A stretch of DNA of 22,899 bases from Rickettsiella sp. (GCA_031119195.1 JAVHYG010000001.1:1-22899), one strand, 5' to 3'. Positions 9,069 through 17,551 are shown, counted from the first letter of the stretch. The notes: generated by a model from the letters alone, not told the origin. A program made the numbers and translations.

Positions 9069-9353
9069 GATCTTTTACTCAAAAATAAAACTAAAGGCAA
9101 CAAAAATAGGCTAATCCAGTGCCAATGGGGTAATTCATCGCTTACACGATTCTCTCACAGAAAATCTCATGACATCAATAAGGGATGAACTAATCAATTT
9201 TATATTGATAATAAAAAGATATTAACAAACAAATATTATCCTATTTTGGTTTAATTTGGTCCTAACATTCTAGGATGTATCCTTTCCCTGTTTCTATACG
9301 CCACATAAATAAATTGAATTCAGGGCTGTTTTTTTGTTTTTAGCTCAATGGTT

Positions 9354-9380
9354 ATAAACCCCAATAATAGTTTATTTTTT
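9354..9380 (+). terminator. Terminator-like hairpin without an obvious upstream gene
   Basis: A 6-base stem ATAAAC/GTTTAT with a 10-base loop is followed by a run of T on the plus strand. No plus-strand gene precedes it within the window, so it could end a short unannotated transcript, insulate the downstream promoter, or be chance in AT-rich DNA. Confidence 0.2.
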
Positions 9381-9621
9381 CTGTAGTATAATTTTTTTCT
9401 GTTAAACAAATTTTCTATTTACCAACAAAAAAGAGCATGCGCAAGTGTGGCATACGCAGTTAGTGGTTTAAATTATTTAAGCTGATGGTAATTGTAGAAT
9501 TTTCAAATTCAATCTCTTTTTTATCGCTAACCATATAAATACTTATATTTGGATAATAAAAGCTTTTTACTTAATTTATTGTAGCAAATTAGCTATATTT
9601 TATAAGTAAATAATAAGAATA

Positions 9622-9649
9622 CTGAAAATTTTGGTACACTCTCTATAAA
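9622..9649 (+). promoter_or_regulatory. Candidate sigma-70-type promoter of the monooxygenase/di-iron oxidase unit
   Basis: CTGAAA at 9622-9627 and TATAAA at 9644-9649 are 16 bases apart and lie about 30 bases upstream of the ATG at 9681. Spacing and position fit, but AT-rich sequence produces such matches readily. Confidence 0.3.
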
Positions 9650-9680
9650 ATATTAACTATTAAAAAAATAATTCAATTTA

Positions 9681-10868
9681 ATGAAAAACATTTCGATTAT
9701 AGGTGCGGGACAGGCAGGGTTACAGCTTAGTATAGGTCTTTTAAAAGCGGGCTTTAATGTATCGTTGTATGGTCGTCAGAACGCTAAAGAAGTAGTAAAC
9801 GGAAATATACTTTCAAGTCCCAGCTTATTTCATTCATCCTTAGAACATGAACGCGATCTCGGTCTTAACTACTGGGAGACCGAGTGTCCCCAAAACAAAA
9901 CAGTGAGTTTTACCCTTTCTCACCCGAAGAAAACAAAAATTGCTCTTCATTGGGGCAGTCAAACCTCTTATCCCTATCAAGCTATTGATCAACGTCTTAA
10001 ATATTCTCGTTGGATAGAAAAATTTATTCAGCTAGGTGGGCATTTTATTACGCAAGATATCAAAATTAAAGATTTAAACCATATCTCCCTAAAAGAAAAT
10101 CTAACGATAGTGGCTAGTGGCAAAAGCGAAATTAGTCAACTATTCCCTAAAAACATAAACCTATCTATCTTTGATAGACCACAGCGGATTCTTTGTTGTT
10201 TATATGTAAAAGGGGTATGTACCGTAGCAGGTAGTCAAGGAGTTAGAGTAAACGTTATTCCTGAAGTAGGTGAGTACTTTATTACACCAGGTCTAACGTT
10301 AACAGGCCCTTGTGAAATGATGCTGTTTGAAGGATTTCCAGGAGGTCCTTTCGACTGCTGGCAACATATACTTGAACCGGCCCACCGACTTGAGAAAGCC
10401 TTAGAACTATTAAAGAAATTCATTCCATGGGAAGCAGAACATTGCCTTAATATTAATTTGACAGACAATAGAGCGACTCTTCAAGGATGTTACACACCCA
10501 TCATCAGAAAGCCAATCATTACTTTAAGTAATAAGCCAATATTAGGAATTGGAGATACAGTTATATTAAACGATCCTATTGGTGGCCAAGGCGCTAATAG
10601 CGCTGCAAAAGCAGCAGCCTTTTATCTCAAGAAAATTAAAGCTCATCGAGGTGCTTTTACTAAGAAATGGATGACTATGTCATTTGAAACCTATTGGAAA
10701 CAGTCAGCTCAATGGGCTACGCGATGGACTAATTTATTATTAAAACCATCCCAAGCTTTTACCAATTTACTTCAAACAGCAAGCCACCAAGCCGAAATAG
10801 CCCATCAATTAGCAGATGCTTTTGATGATCCATCAACACTCATCGATAATTACAAAATAAAAGTATAA
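9681..10868 (+). CDS. Styrene monooxygenase StyA-like FAD-dependent oxygenase
   Basis: This 395-residue flavoprotein belongs to the two-component group E monooxygenases typified by StyA, which use reduced FAD from a separate reductase to epoxidise or hydroxylate aromatic or indole-like substrates. The N-terminus carries the Rossmann FAD motif IIGAGQAG (G8-x-G10-x-x-G13). YQAIDQRLKYSRW near 99-111 matches the StyA region after the first domain, and LGIGDT (289-293) with DPIGGQGAN (298-306) forms the second FAD-binding element. ATRWTN near the C-terminus also matches StyA. Length is close to StyA (about 415). No Shine-Dalgarno is obvious upstream of the ATG. The next gene starts 4 bases after the stop, so the two are co-transcribed. 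No flavin reductase lies nearby. Substrate unknown. Confidence 0.8.
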   Translation: MKNISIIGAGQAGLQLSIGLLKAGFNVSLYGRQNAKEVVNGNILSSPSLFHSSLEHERDLGLNYWETECPQNKTVSFTLSHPKKTKIALHWGSQTSYPYQAIDQRLKYSRWIEKFIQLGGHFITQDIKIKDLNHISLKENLTIVASGKSEISQLFPKNINLSIFDRPQRILCCLYVKGVCTVAGSQGVRVNVIPEVGEYFITPGLTLTGPCEMMLFEGFPGGPFDCWQHILEPAHRLEKALELLKKFIPWEAEHCLNINLTDNRATLQGCYTPIIRKPIITLSNKPILGIGDTVILNDPIGGQGANSAAKAAAFYLKKIKAHRGAFTKKWMTMSFETYWKQSAQWATRWTNLLLKPSQAFTNLLQTASHQAEIAHQLADAFDDPSTLIDNYKIKV

Positions 10869-10871
10869 AAA

Positions 10872-11543
10872 ATGACATTAGCTTTACCAAAAATAAAAAT
10901 TATGAAAATAAAACAATCCATTAATCTACCTATTTTATTAGAAAATAATAAACTTTTCGTCAAAGAGTATGAAAACAATCCTTTAATACAATTGATTAAA
11001 AGTGATTCTATGAAAGAAAAATCGATGCGGCACAGTTTGTTAGATTGCATTCAGGTTTTTTCAGATTATTTTCAAAAAATTGTTATGTTACGCTATGTTT
11101 TTTGCGATAATCTAAAATTTATAGAAGTTGCTCAACGACATTTACATGAAGAATATGGCCATAATATGAATTTAAGTCAGGATCGAGAACATCGTCCTGC
11201 TATTTGGGATCCTGTATTAGATGCGAGTTGCGCTTGGTTTACTTGGAAAATGTTCACTTTAGATGCCGAAGAAAAAACTGTATTGATACATCTTGTATTA
11301 GAAGCAAGTGCTCAATTGTTCTTCAAACGGGCACACCAAATCATGGATAAGTACCAAGAAACTCAATATTTTAAGATCCATAATGAAGTAGATGAGCAAC
11401 ATGAAAAAATGGGTATTACCCTTTTACAAGGGTTAACTACTGAAAAATATCAACGTTTACAAGAAATCCAATTTCAAGGATGGGAAGTGCTTAATACAGC
11501 TTGTAAACAAATGGCTATATTATCAGAAAAGAAACTTATTTAA
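10872..11543 (+). CDS. Heme-oxygenase-fold (TENA/CADD-like) candidate di-iron oxidase
   Basis: The 223-residue, largely helical protein shows the metal-ligand pattern of heme-oxygenase-like di-iron oxidases (the family of CADD, UndA and SznF). E94 and H97 lie in HEEYGHN, E144 in LEASAQLFF, and H170, D174 and H177 in HNEVDEQH. These enzymes activate O2 for decarboxylation, N-oxygenation or C-C cleavage. The gene starts 4 bases after the StyA-like gene, so both oxygenases are probably made together and may act in sequence. An internal ATG at 10902 (residue 11) is an alternative start; neither has a clear ribosome site. The helical fold and ligands support the family, but the substrate cannot be deduced. 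A cofactor-free TENA-like role is less likely given the six ligands. Confidence 0.65.
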   Translation: MTLALPKIKIMKIKQSINLPILLENNKLFVKEYENNPLIQLIKSDSMKEKSMRHSLLDCIQVFSDYFQKIVMLRYVFCDNLKFIEVAQRHLHEEYGHNMNLSQDREHRPAIWDPVLDASCAWFTWKMFTLDAEEKTVLIHLVLEASAQLFFKRAHQIMDKYQETQYFKIHNEVDEQHEKMGITLLQGLTTEKYQRLQEIQFQGWEVLNTACKQMAILSEKKLI

Positions 11544-11565
11544 GAAAAGCGGAAATAGGAAATCT

Positions 11566-12105
11566 TTACTTTTTTATAGGGTTATCCATTCCCATATAAG
11601 AAAGCACCGTTCTATCGGCCTCTTCGTAAATAGCAACCAACTCCGATAAGACGATCGATAGTTTATCAAGATTTAGATCTTGTTTTTTCTTAAAAAGGTT
11701 GATCAGAACATTTCTTCTAAGGGCAGTATAGGAATCTGTATTTTTAATACCTTCTTCCGTGATTTCATAAGAAAAGGTCTTTTTATTATGTTTATCGCTA
11801 TTAATTTTTCGAATAAAACCATTTTTGATTAATTTTTTGAGACTATAATTAATATTAAAGTTATCATCACGATTCAACAAACGCATCAACTCATTAAGCG
11901 TTTTTGCTCTATTCTTCATACGGATGATATGTAATATCGATAATTCACTACCAGTTAGATCGGTTTGATTAGCGACTTTTTCACAACCTTCTTGCCAACG
12001 CATAAAGCCATTGAACACACTCCAGAGATAAAACTCAAAGTCAGTCAACTTTGTTTCTTCTTCCGTTTTCGCTAAATGCCAAGTTTTATCGATTAATGTG
12101 CTCAT
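11566..12105 (-). CDS. MarR-type winged-helix transcriptional regulator
   Basis: The 179-residue protein looks like a dimeric winged-helix DNA-binding regulator. Residues about 50-115 hold the helix-turn-helix (LTGSELSILHIIRMKN, then LNELMRLLNR and INYSLKKLIKNGFIRK) followed by a wing with a basic tip (NSDKHNKKTFSYEIT). Flanking helices at both ends would form the dimer. It lies tail to tail with the di-iron oxidase gene (22 bases apart) and downstream of gstA on the same strand. That position makes it a candidate regulator of the oxygenase pair or of gstA, responding to a small aromatic ligand as many MarR proteins do; this is inference. No strong Shine-Dalgarno precedes the ATG. Confidence 0.7.
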   Translation of the reverse strand: MSTLIDKTWHLAKTEEETKLTDFEFYLWSVFNGFMRWQEGCEKVANQTDLTGSELSILHIIRMKNRAKTLNELMRLLNRDDNFNINYSLKKLIKNGFIRKINSDKHNKKTFSYEITEEGIKNTDSYTALRRNVLINLFKKKQDLNLDKLSIVLSELVAIYEEADRTVLSYMGMDNPIKK

Positions 12106-12203
12106 AGGACATTTTCTTATTTTTTAAAAAAAGGTTAAATGGTAATTTTTTAATGTCAAAGGTACAAATATAGAAAATATTAGGTACTCATTAGGTTTAA
12201 CTG

Positions 12204-12809
12204 CTATTTAAGCCCTTCCGCAACTAATGCAGCATCTACGGCCGGACGCTTCGCAACCCGATCAAAGTAGCTCGGTAAGTATTTTCTCTGTCTAATATCA
12301 AATTTCATAACAAATCCCCAACGCAAAATTACAAAAAGATAAGCATCGGCTACGCAAAAGTTATTTCCTTGAAGATACTGACTATCTTTTAAAACTGAGT
12401 CTAAATAATTAAATTGTTTTTCTAGATCATTACGCACAATCGATTTGTATTCGTCTGGAGTTTTCGGCTTGAACAATGGAATGAAACCTTTATGCAATTC
12501 TGTCGAAATATAGCTCAGCCATTCAAGTGTGCGATAGTGTGGCAAACCATTGGCAAGCGGCATCAGCGCTTTATCCGGCGCCTGATCCGCCAGATACTGC
12601 ATTATTGCAACACCTTCGGTCAATAAACTCCCATCCTCCAATAGTAACGCAGGCACCTGCCCTTTCGGGTTTATTATAAGATAATCTTCACCTGATTCCG
12701 TCTTCTTTTTCACTAAATCTACCTTTTCTAAGGTAAAATTTAGACCTGTTTCACGCAATACGATATGCGGAGACAATGAGCAAGCACCCGGCTTATAAAA
12801 TAACTTCAT
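12204..12809 (-). CDS. gstA: Beta-class glutathione S-transferase GstA
   Basis: At 201 residues it has exactly the length of E. coli GstA and closely resembles it. The thioredoxin-like domain begins MKLFYKPGAC with C10, the residue that bonds glutathione in the beta class. NPKGQVPAL near 47-55 supplies the cis-proline and TEGVAIMQYLAD near 64-75 the gamma-glutamyl site. H106 in TELHKGF matches the second active-site residue, and the helical domain ends with AEGLK as in the E. coli enzyme. A strong ribosome site (GGAGG, 6 bases before the ATG) implies good expression. It conjugates glutathione to electrophiles; next to two oxygenase genes it could detoxify epoxide-type products, but that link is speculative. 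Confidence 0.95.
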   Translation of the reverse strand: MKLFYKPGACSLSPHIVLRETGLNFTLEKVDLVKKKTESGEDYLIINPKGQVPALLLEDGSLLTEGVAIMQYLADQAPDKALMPLANGLPHYRTLEWLSYISTELHKGFIPLFKPKTPDEYKSIVRNDLEKQFNYLDSVLKDSQYLQGNNFCVADAYLFVILRWGFVMKFDIRQRKYLPSYFDRVAKRPAVDAALVAEGLK

Positions 12810-13221
12810 TGTTCGCCTCCATAAGTCTGTAATATTTATATTTCACTGTAAATTTTTCCTAGTGTAAAAATATTCCATGACAACTATAACAACATTCGTT
12901 AATAAAACTCTAGTACAATTATTTTTTAAAATACTAAAAGACTCATTGTTAAAAAAATCACGCAGCCTATTATATCTTAGCTAAACTTTCTAACGAACAA
13001 ACAATATTGATTATTTTTTTCATGCATATATAACAAAGATAAGCTTATTTAGTAATTAACAAATCGTTTCTATGAAAATATTTTAATTTGTAAATAATTC
13101 AACGATATCGATAGAAGAATGTAACAAATTAAAAGTAGTTAGCTAGATTTGACCAGATTAATTTATATTTTTCACAAATAAGTAACTTTTTTAAAACAGT
13201 TATAAGCAGTTAATAGAAATA
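12810..13221. other. AT-rich intergenic region upstream of gstA and downstream of the pilus locus
   Basis: This 412-base stretch holds the gstA ribosome site (12816-12820 on the minus strand) and probably its promoter. The minus strand shows two close copies of a TTTACA[CG]T motif (about 12843-12866), which could be a -35 element or a regulator site. No gene, RNA or convincing terminator for the pilus operon was seen. Confidence 0.5.
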
Positions 13222-13752
13222 TCAATAAGTCACTGTGACGGTAATGGTATCTGTATAAGTCCCGACGGGAAGCGCTTGCAAAGCAGGAAGTAACCCATAA
13301 ACTGTATAATTTCGTGTTGTTGATAACCCTATAGAGGTGTAAGAGTCGTTGATAGTACTTGTTCCAGCTGTCCCATCACCCCAAATCGTTGTACGAGCTG
13401 TAGTGGTATACAAATTATAGTTCAAATGATTACCCGATAAATTCATAAACCGTGTTGCAAAACTTCCACTATTCCCTGCATTTAAACTAATCACATAGGA
13501 AGCACTATATATAACTAAAGCCGAACATGTCACTGCTATGTTACCATTAGCTGTCGTTGCTGTCCCTGATATCGGATTATAATTACCAAATGCAACCGCA
13601 GTCGGTGCAGGCGAAACCGCACACGCACAACCAAGGCCAGAACATGCTGCATAAACAGGAAGACTATAAGAAAAATAAATAGTGCAAAAGAAAATGTAAA
13701 AAAAAAGCCTACGCAAACTAGGTTTCTTTTCTAATTGCCCAAAAAATCTCAT
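13222..13752 (-). CDS. Single-domain spore coat U pilin, predicted pilus tip subunit (CsuE position)
   Basis: The spore-coat-U domain protein (176 residues from ATG) is last in a Csu-type operon, where the tip adhesin gene normally sits. The ATG at 13752 overlaps the usher TAA (TAATG), indicating translational coupling; an upstream TTG is less likely. A basic, hydrophobic leader ends near VYA. The domain has the family signature: AVAFGNYNPIS, GNIAVTC, NAG, WGDG, YTVYGLLPALQ and a C-terminal TDTITVTVTY strand. Unlike the other three pilins it lacks the N-terminal donor strand (the TGSLP..A.V segment) and starts directly with a cysteine cluster (CSGLGCAC). That fits a subunit that receives a donor strand but gives none, so it caps the fibre. 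CsuE proteins usually have two domains (about 330 residues); only one is present here. Confidence 0.85.
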   Translation of the reverse strand: MRFFGQLEKKPSLRRLFFYIFFCTIYFSYSLPVYAACSGLGCACAVSPAPTAVAFGNYNPISGTATTANGNIAVTCSALVIYSASYVISLNAGNSGSFATRFMNLSGNHLNYNLYTTTARTTIWGDGTAGTSTINDSYTSIGLSTTRNYTVYGLLPALQALPVGTYTDTITVTVTY

Positions 13753-16190
13753 TAGTAACAAAATACGTTCCCCATTTCTATGATTGCTTCCGTTGTTTTA
13801 GGAACTTTCAAAATGAAATAATAGGTTTTTTCATTCCAGTTTACCTTGCCATTGATGAGGCCTGTATTCACATTGGGTAAATAAAGTTCTCCATCATAAC
13901 CAACGATATGAAGCGTTTTTTTACAATCACCCTTTAAGTTAACTTCAGCACCTACGGGAACAAATTTTCCGTTAGGCATTAATAAATGTACCACAAGACC
14001 TTGCAAATGCTTGACAGGGAATTGTGCTAAAACACCACTATAAAAATAAGGTGTTACTGTTTTTAGGATCGGGCCTATTTCTGTATCCAGTGGTAATGTA
14101 GTCGGCTCTATTTCTATTATATTTTCTTGATAGGGTAATAATTCTGTCACTAATAAATTACCATTACCATCAGTGTGACCCATTAACTGATGTTGATAAA
14201 AAACGTCAACGTTTGAATAACCTGGCACCTGTATTAAGGCAAAGCTATTGGTTAACTTACGCGCTAAAAAACCGTTTCCTGCAAAATAAATAGCACTACC
14301 GCTGGCATCTAGCTCATAATTTGCTTGGCCCTGACCTTTCCCAAGCCGTGCGGTGTAAGAACCAATTTCATTTTGTACAGTGAGATCCACACCTGCATAA
14401 CGATTATCATTATTGCTCGCAATAACGTTATAGCCATAACCCGTTCCTAATGGCGCAGGTTTGCTTAATTGCAATGCATCTAAGAATTGATGGTTTTGCC
14501 AGCTAGCAAAATTACTGACAACATGGGATTCATCAGGAGATAAAACAAGCGTGATAAAAGCCTGATTAGTCTTTGAATTTCGCAGATCTCCTACAAAACC
14601 AATACTTAGTGAAACGTTGTGAAATAAACCTACGCTATAAGTACCCGTTAATAAGCGGGCTGAAGGTGTTGTAGAAAAACTTCTGTCTAGAGAAAAGTTT
14701 CGGCTATTGATCATTGTATAACTTGCGCTTAAGGATCCATAACCCTCTAAGCTATAGCCTAGAAATAATTGATTAATGAGATCTGGGGGAGAACCATTAG
14801 GCATATCTCCTAACTGTAGATAATTGATACTGGCGACAGTCGTATTAAAACCATAACTTAGCTGAGGACCCTGACGAACAAAGCCTACTTCTAATAATCC
14901 ACCTTCGCCGAATGAATTATGACTTCCGGCTACTGCTAAAGAGGCTACCCCATAGTTCCTTAACAAATAATTGGCTGAAAAACCCAGTGTTTGTTGATCC
15001 AATAATACTTCTGCATGCGTACCTAGGGTAAGATTATCAGTTACTCCCCGTTGATATGTCGTAACGCCTAAAGGCCGTCCGTAATCATTACTATGAAACG
15101 CATAGTTATTTCGTATAAAACCTATTTCATAAGAAAAATTTACTAAATTAGGTTTTAATAACAGAGGACTTGTATAGTAAGGAAAACTAATCACTTGACT
15201 ACGACCTAATATATCTTGCGTTACAACCTGCACAGTACCTGCGCCTGAAATAACCGGAATGTTATTAAAAGTATAGGGACCATTATTAACTATACGTTCT
15301 TGATTGAGAACACTATTAACAAAAACATCTACAGTGCTAGGAATTGCTGCTTCACCTTGATACCCCGGTAAAGGAAAGGTCACTAAGTTTGGCTGCGTGT
15401 TAAAATTTGTCGCATATTGAATACCCGCAAAACGCGCCGCGCCACTCCAATAAGTAGAGCCGGTAATAGCGTCACCAAAACGCCAACTGGCGATTTTTTC
15501 AGGTTTATCTAAAGTCCAAGTTGTGTCTAATCGAAGTAGCTTATTAGGCTGTGTAATCGTTGTTATATCGTTGGAAAATTTGTTATAAGCCAATACATTT
15601 GCTGTTCCTACACCCAAGCGATTAAATAAACCAAGTCCCAACAATGCAGATAAATTAGTCTGATTAAGTCCTTGGCTATTGTTACGTAAAGCAACCCCAT
15701 CATAATTTATAAAAGCCCCTGGATCATTAGGACGTAATGCACCTAATCGTTTACTATAAGGATCAAAAGCCTGTAACGTAAAAATGGAGGGAATAGCCTG
15801 GACAGATAACTGCATCGCATATTGATCAAGCGTATAACTAAGACCTGGATATCTATCTAAACGATAAAGTTTATGATGCTGATAAATAAGCGAAGAGTAT
15901 TTGGGTAGTTGTATATGCCAATCAAGTAAATCATTTCTATTAACCCAAAGATGGCCGAATGAATCTTTATAACAGTGAATAATTGTGGGTAACAACGTTT
16001 CATTTAATTTAACTTCAACTAACAGAGGAACTAATTCGGCGAAGTTATCACTTCTTTTTAGCTTATTTTCTAAAATTTGCTTATTTTGTTCAGCTTTAAT
16101 ACTTAGGTTAGTTAACAATCCAAAACCTAACAGTATGATACACAATAAATATTTAAAGCTTATGTAAAACCGATTTTTTTGTTTGTCCAT
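13752..16190 (-). CDS. Outer-membrane usher of an archaic (Csu-type) chaperone-usher pilus
   Basis: From the ATG at 16190 this is an 812-residue FimD/PapC-superfamily usher, the normal size for the archaic class. A signal peptide (basic start, LLCIILLGFGLL core) precedes the mature chain. Recognisable usher parts are an N-terminal chaperone-subunit binding domain (to about 130), a long beta-barrel with repeated amphipathic strands, and a plug region with VFVNSVLNQERIVNNGPY near 290 and IPVISGAGTVQVV after it. C-terminal beta-domains contain GLVVHLLMPNGKFVPVG and LYLPNVNTG. It exports and assembles pilins across the outer membrane. The gene overlaps the chaperone gene by 38 bases and ends overlapping the tip gene by 1 base. 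A TTG at 16205 is an alternative start. No frameshift was seen. Confidence 0.93.
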   Translation of the reverse strand: MDKQKNRFYISFKYLLCIILLGFGLLTNLSIKAEQNKQILENKLKRSDNFAELVPLLVEVKLNETLLPTIIHCYKDSFGHLWVNRNDLLDWHIQLPKYSSLIYQHHKLYRLDRYPGLSYTLDQYAMQLSVQAIPSIFTLQAFDPYSKRLGALRPNDPGAFINYDGVALRNNSQGLNQTNLSALLGLGLFNRLGVGTANVLAYNKFSNDITTITQPNKLLRLDTTWTLDKPEKIASWRFGDAITGSTYWSGAARFAGIQYATNFNTQPNLVTFPLPGYQGEAAIPSTVDVFVNSVLNQERIVNNGPYTFNNIPVISGAGTVQVVTQDILGRSQVISFPYYTSPLLLKPNLVNFSYEIGFIRNNYAFHSNDYGRPLGVTTYQRGVTDNLTLGTHAEVLLDQQTLGFSANYLLRNYGVASLAVAGSHNSFGEGGLLEVGFVRQGPQLSYGFNTTVASINYLQLGDMPNGSPPDLINQLFLGYSLEGYGSLSASYTMINSRNFSLDRSFSTTPSARLLTGTYSVGLFHNVSLSIGFVGDLRNSKTNQAFITLVLSPDESHVVSNFASWQNHQFLDALQLSKPAPLGTGYGYNVIASNNDNRYAGVDLTVQNEIGSYTARLGKGQGQANYELDASGSAIYFAGNGFLARKLTNSFALIQVPGYSNVDVFYQHQLMGHTDGNGNLLVTELLPYQENIIEIEPTTLPLDTEIGPILKTVTPYFYSGVLAQFPVKHLQGLVVHLLMPNGKFVPVGAEVNLKGDCKKTLHIVGYDGELYLPNVNTGLINGKVNWNEKTYYFILKVPKTTEAIIEMGNVFCY

Positions 16191-16866
16191 TAATAGTTGA
16201 TTCAATATCCGTAGGTTTTGAGTTGGAATTTATTGCAACCAACCAACTGTGGGATTGGCCCGGCAAGATATAAGCAAAAGTCGCTTGCTTCGCTATCATT
16301 AAATTTTTTGGATTATTAATTAATTGCCATTGATTGATGAATAAAGTGATATTTCCATCGTTATATACTTTCAATTTGATATGTTTAGGATCAGGGTATT
16401 GTATGGACCAAATAAATTGTTCCTCTATGTGCTGAGGCTGGATAAATAAAGGAAGTGAAAAATCCATCAGAAAATACAACTGTTGGCCCATCCTATTGTG
16501 TTTTCCTCGATCAATTTCTTTGATATGCATCCTATAGGTTTGCTGAACCATGGCTAAAACGGGACGTTTTAAAGCAAATCGAATCACTTGTGTTTTGTGG
16601 GCTGGTAATCGAAACAAAGGCGGCGTCATTAAAATATCATGACTAGTTTTATATATATCTTTTCCACATCTTTGCTGCCAAGACACTAAACTCAATTGTA
16701 AAAAACTGTCTTTTTCACTTCGATTGGTGACTTTTAGAACTCCAATCATTTGTTTTGAAGATAAAGAGAGTTGAACGGGAGTCACTTCAAAAACAGTGGC
16801 GTATGTAGAAGTGGAAAACAAAACCCCTAGGATAATCCAATAAAAAATATACCAACGATTCAACAT
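16153..16866 (-). CDS. Periplasmic pilus chaperone of the Csu-type system
   Basis: This 237-residue PapD-family chaperone delivers pilin subunits to the usher by donor-strand complementation. The leader (IFYWIILGVLFSTSTYA) ends at a typical signal peptidase site. The first immunoglobulin-like domain opens FEVTPVQLSLS and contains the conserved strand NRSEKDSFLQLSLVSW. LFRLPAHKTQVIRFAL near 85-100 is the usual P-x-x-x-Q-x-x-R segment before the subunit-capping strand. The second domain contains VYNDGNITLFINQWQL and LPGQSHSWLV. A ribosome site (AAAGGA, about 9 bases upstream) supports the ATG at 16866. It sits between the pilin genes and the usher, as csuC does, and overlaps the usher start. 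Confidence 0.92.
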   Translation of the reverse strand: MLNRWYIFYWIILGVLFSTSTYATVFEVTPVQLSLSSKQMIGVLKVTNRSEKDSFLQLSLVSWQQRCGKDIYKTSHDILMTPPLFRLPAHKTQVIRFALKRPVLAMVQQTYRMHIKEIDRGKHNRMGQQLYFLMDFSLPLFIQPQHIEEQFIWSIQYPDPKHIKLKVYNDGNITLFINQWQLINNPKNLMIAKQATFAYILPGQSHSWLVAINSNSKPTDIESTINGQTKKSVLHKL

Positions 16867-16913
16867 ATTAAAGTCCTTTTTTATTGAATTTTATTTACTT
16901 ATCTCCTCTAACT

Positions 16914-17411
16914 TTAAAAAGTAACTGTTATAGTAACTGTATCAGCATAACTACCTACAGTAACCGTTTGTAACGCCGGAATCTGTCCATACACTGTACT
17001 CGTTTGTGTTACTCCGGTCCCGGTCAACGCGAGCGTATCGGTTCCTATAGTCTGTCCCCAATTTAGAGTACGACCTGAATCCCGATAAAGCGAATAAGAA
17101 AGTGGTGTCCCAGGCGGCGTTCCCGTCATTCTACGCGTTGTTACTGTTGCACCTGAAAATGTACCTGGATTAAGTCCAATATTATAAGTTGTTCCATTGG
17201 AACAAATCACATTAATCGAACCTTGATTATTATTAGCAGTTGCACTGGTAGGATCGTAATTACCAAATGCAACAGGTGCTATTGTGCCAAGTGCACAATT
17301 GGAAATAACTGTTGCCGATACTGGCAATGACCCAGTCACTGTAGCAGCTAACAAGTTTCGACTAAGAAGCAAGATACAGAAACAAACAAAAACTTTAGAA
17401 ATGTTAGACAT
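16914..17411 (-). CDS. Spore coat U domain pilin subunit (copy 2 of a tandem duplicate pair)
   Basis: A 165-residue Csu-type pilin with a 22-residue signal peptide (ending NLLA). It has an N-terminal donor strand (TGSLPVSATV), a first cysteine in ISNC, and the domain motifs VAFGNYDP, GSINVIC, NWGQTIGTD, STVYGQIPALQ and TVTITVTF. Its mature sequence is about 85 percent identical by hand count to the next upstream pilin (17763-18260), so the two arose by duplication. An AGGGA ribosome site lies before the ATG. By gene order this is the csuB or csuA position; it is probably a structural subunit of the fibre. Confidence 0.9.
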   Translation of the reverse strand: MSNISKVFVCFCILLLSRNLLAATVTGSLPVSATVISNCALGTIAPVAFGNYDPTSATANNNQGSINVICSNGTTYNIGLNPGTFSGATVTTRRMTGTPPGTPLSYSLYRDSGRTLNWGQTIGTDTLALTGTGVTQTSTVYGQIPALQTVTVGSYADTVTITVTF

Positions 17412-17539
17412 TAAAAATTCCCTGCTTGAAATAATTCTAAAAATTCACCCTAGCCTTGCTTATCTTTGTTTTATATAAATGAAATCAATAGTTTAAACAG
17501 ATAAATTGATCTAATCAAGATAATAAGCGGCGGTTTTAT

Positions 17540-17551
17540 AATTACGTAATT
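17540..17551. repeat. Perfect 12-base palindrome AATTACGTAATT
   Basis: The sequence AATTACGTAATT is fully self-complementary and lies about 130 bases upstream of the pilin start at 17411, adjacent to a GGCGG motif. It could be a regulator site; chance is possible in AT-rich DNA. Confidence 0.3.

Larger units (their letters stand above)
9069..9680. other. Divergent intergenic region between umuD and the flavin monooxygenase gene
   Basis: This 612-base AT-rich stretch must hold the promoters of umuD (minus) and the monooxygenase unit (plus). It contains a possible stem-loop near 9157-9175, a hairpin followed by T-residues at 9354-9380, and a promoter-like pair at 9622-9649. No convincing gene or RNA gene was seen. 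Confidence 0.5.

Noticed and set aside
9130..9175. Possible LexA box (CTGT followed by GAGAGAATCGTG) upstream of umuD
   Set aside because: The second half-site ACAG is absent; only CTGT matches.
9341..9360. TAGCTCAATGGTTA, resembling a tRNA D-arm
   Set aside because: No acceptor stem, anticodon arm or T-arm with matching pairs surrounds it, so it is a chance match.
10235..10468. Minus-strand open frame within the flavin monooxygenase gene
   Set aside because: Antisense shadow of a well-supported gene without its own start context or domain.
13753..13761. TTG start nine bases upstream for the tip pilin
   Set aside because: The ATG overlapping the usher stop (TAATG) is a more common start and coupling arrangement.
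16191..16205. TTG start for the usher
   Set aside because: An ATG five codons later gives a normal signal peptide; TTG is rarer and adds nothing recognisable.
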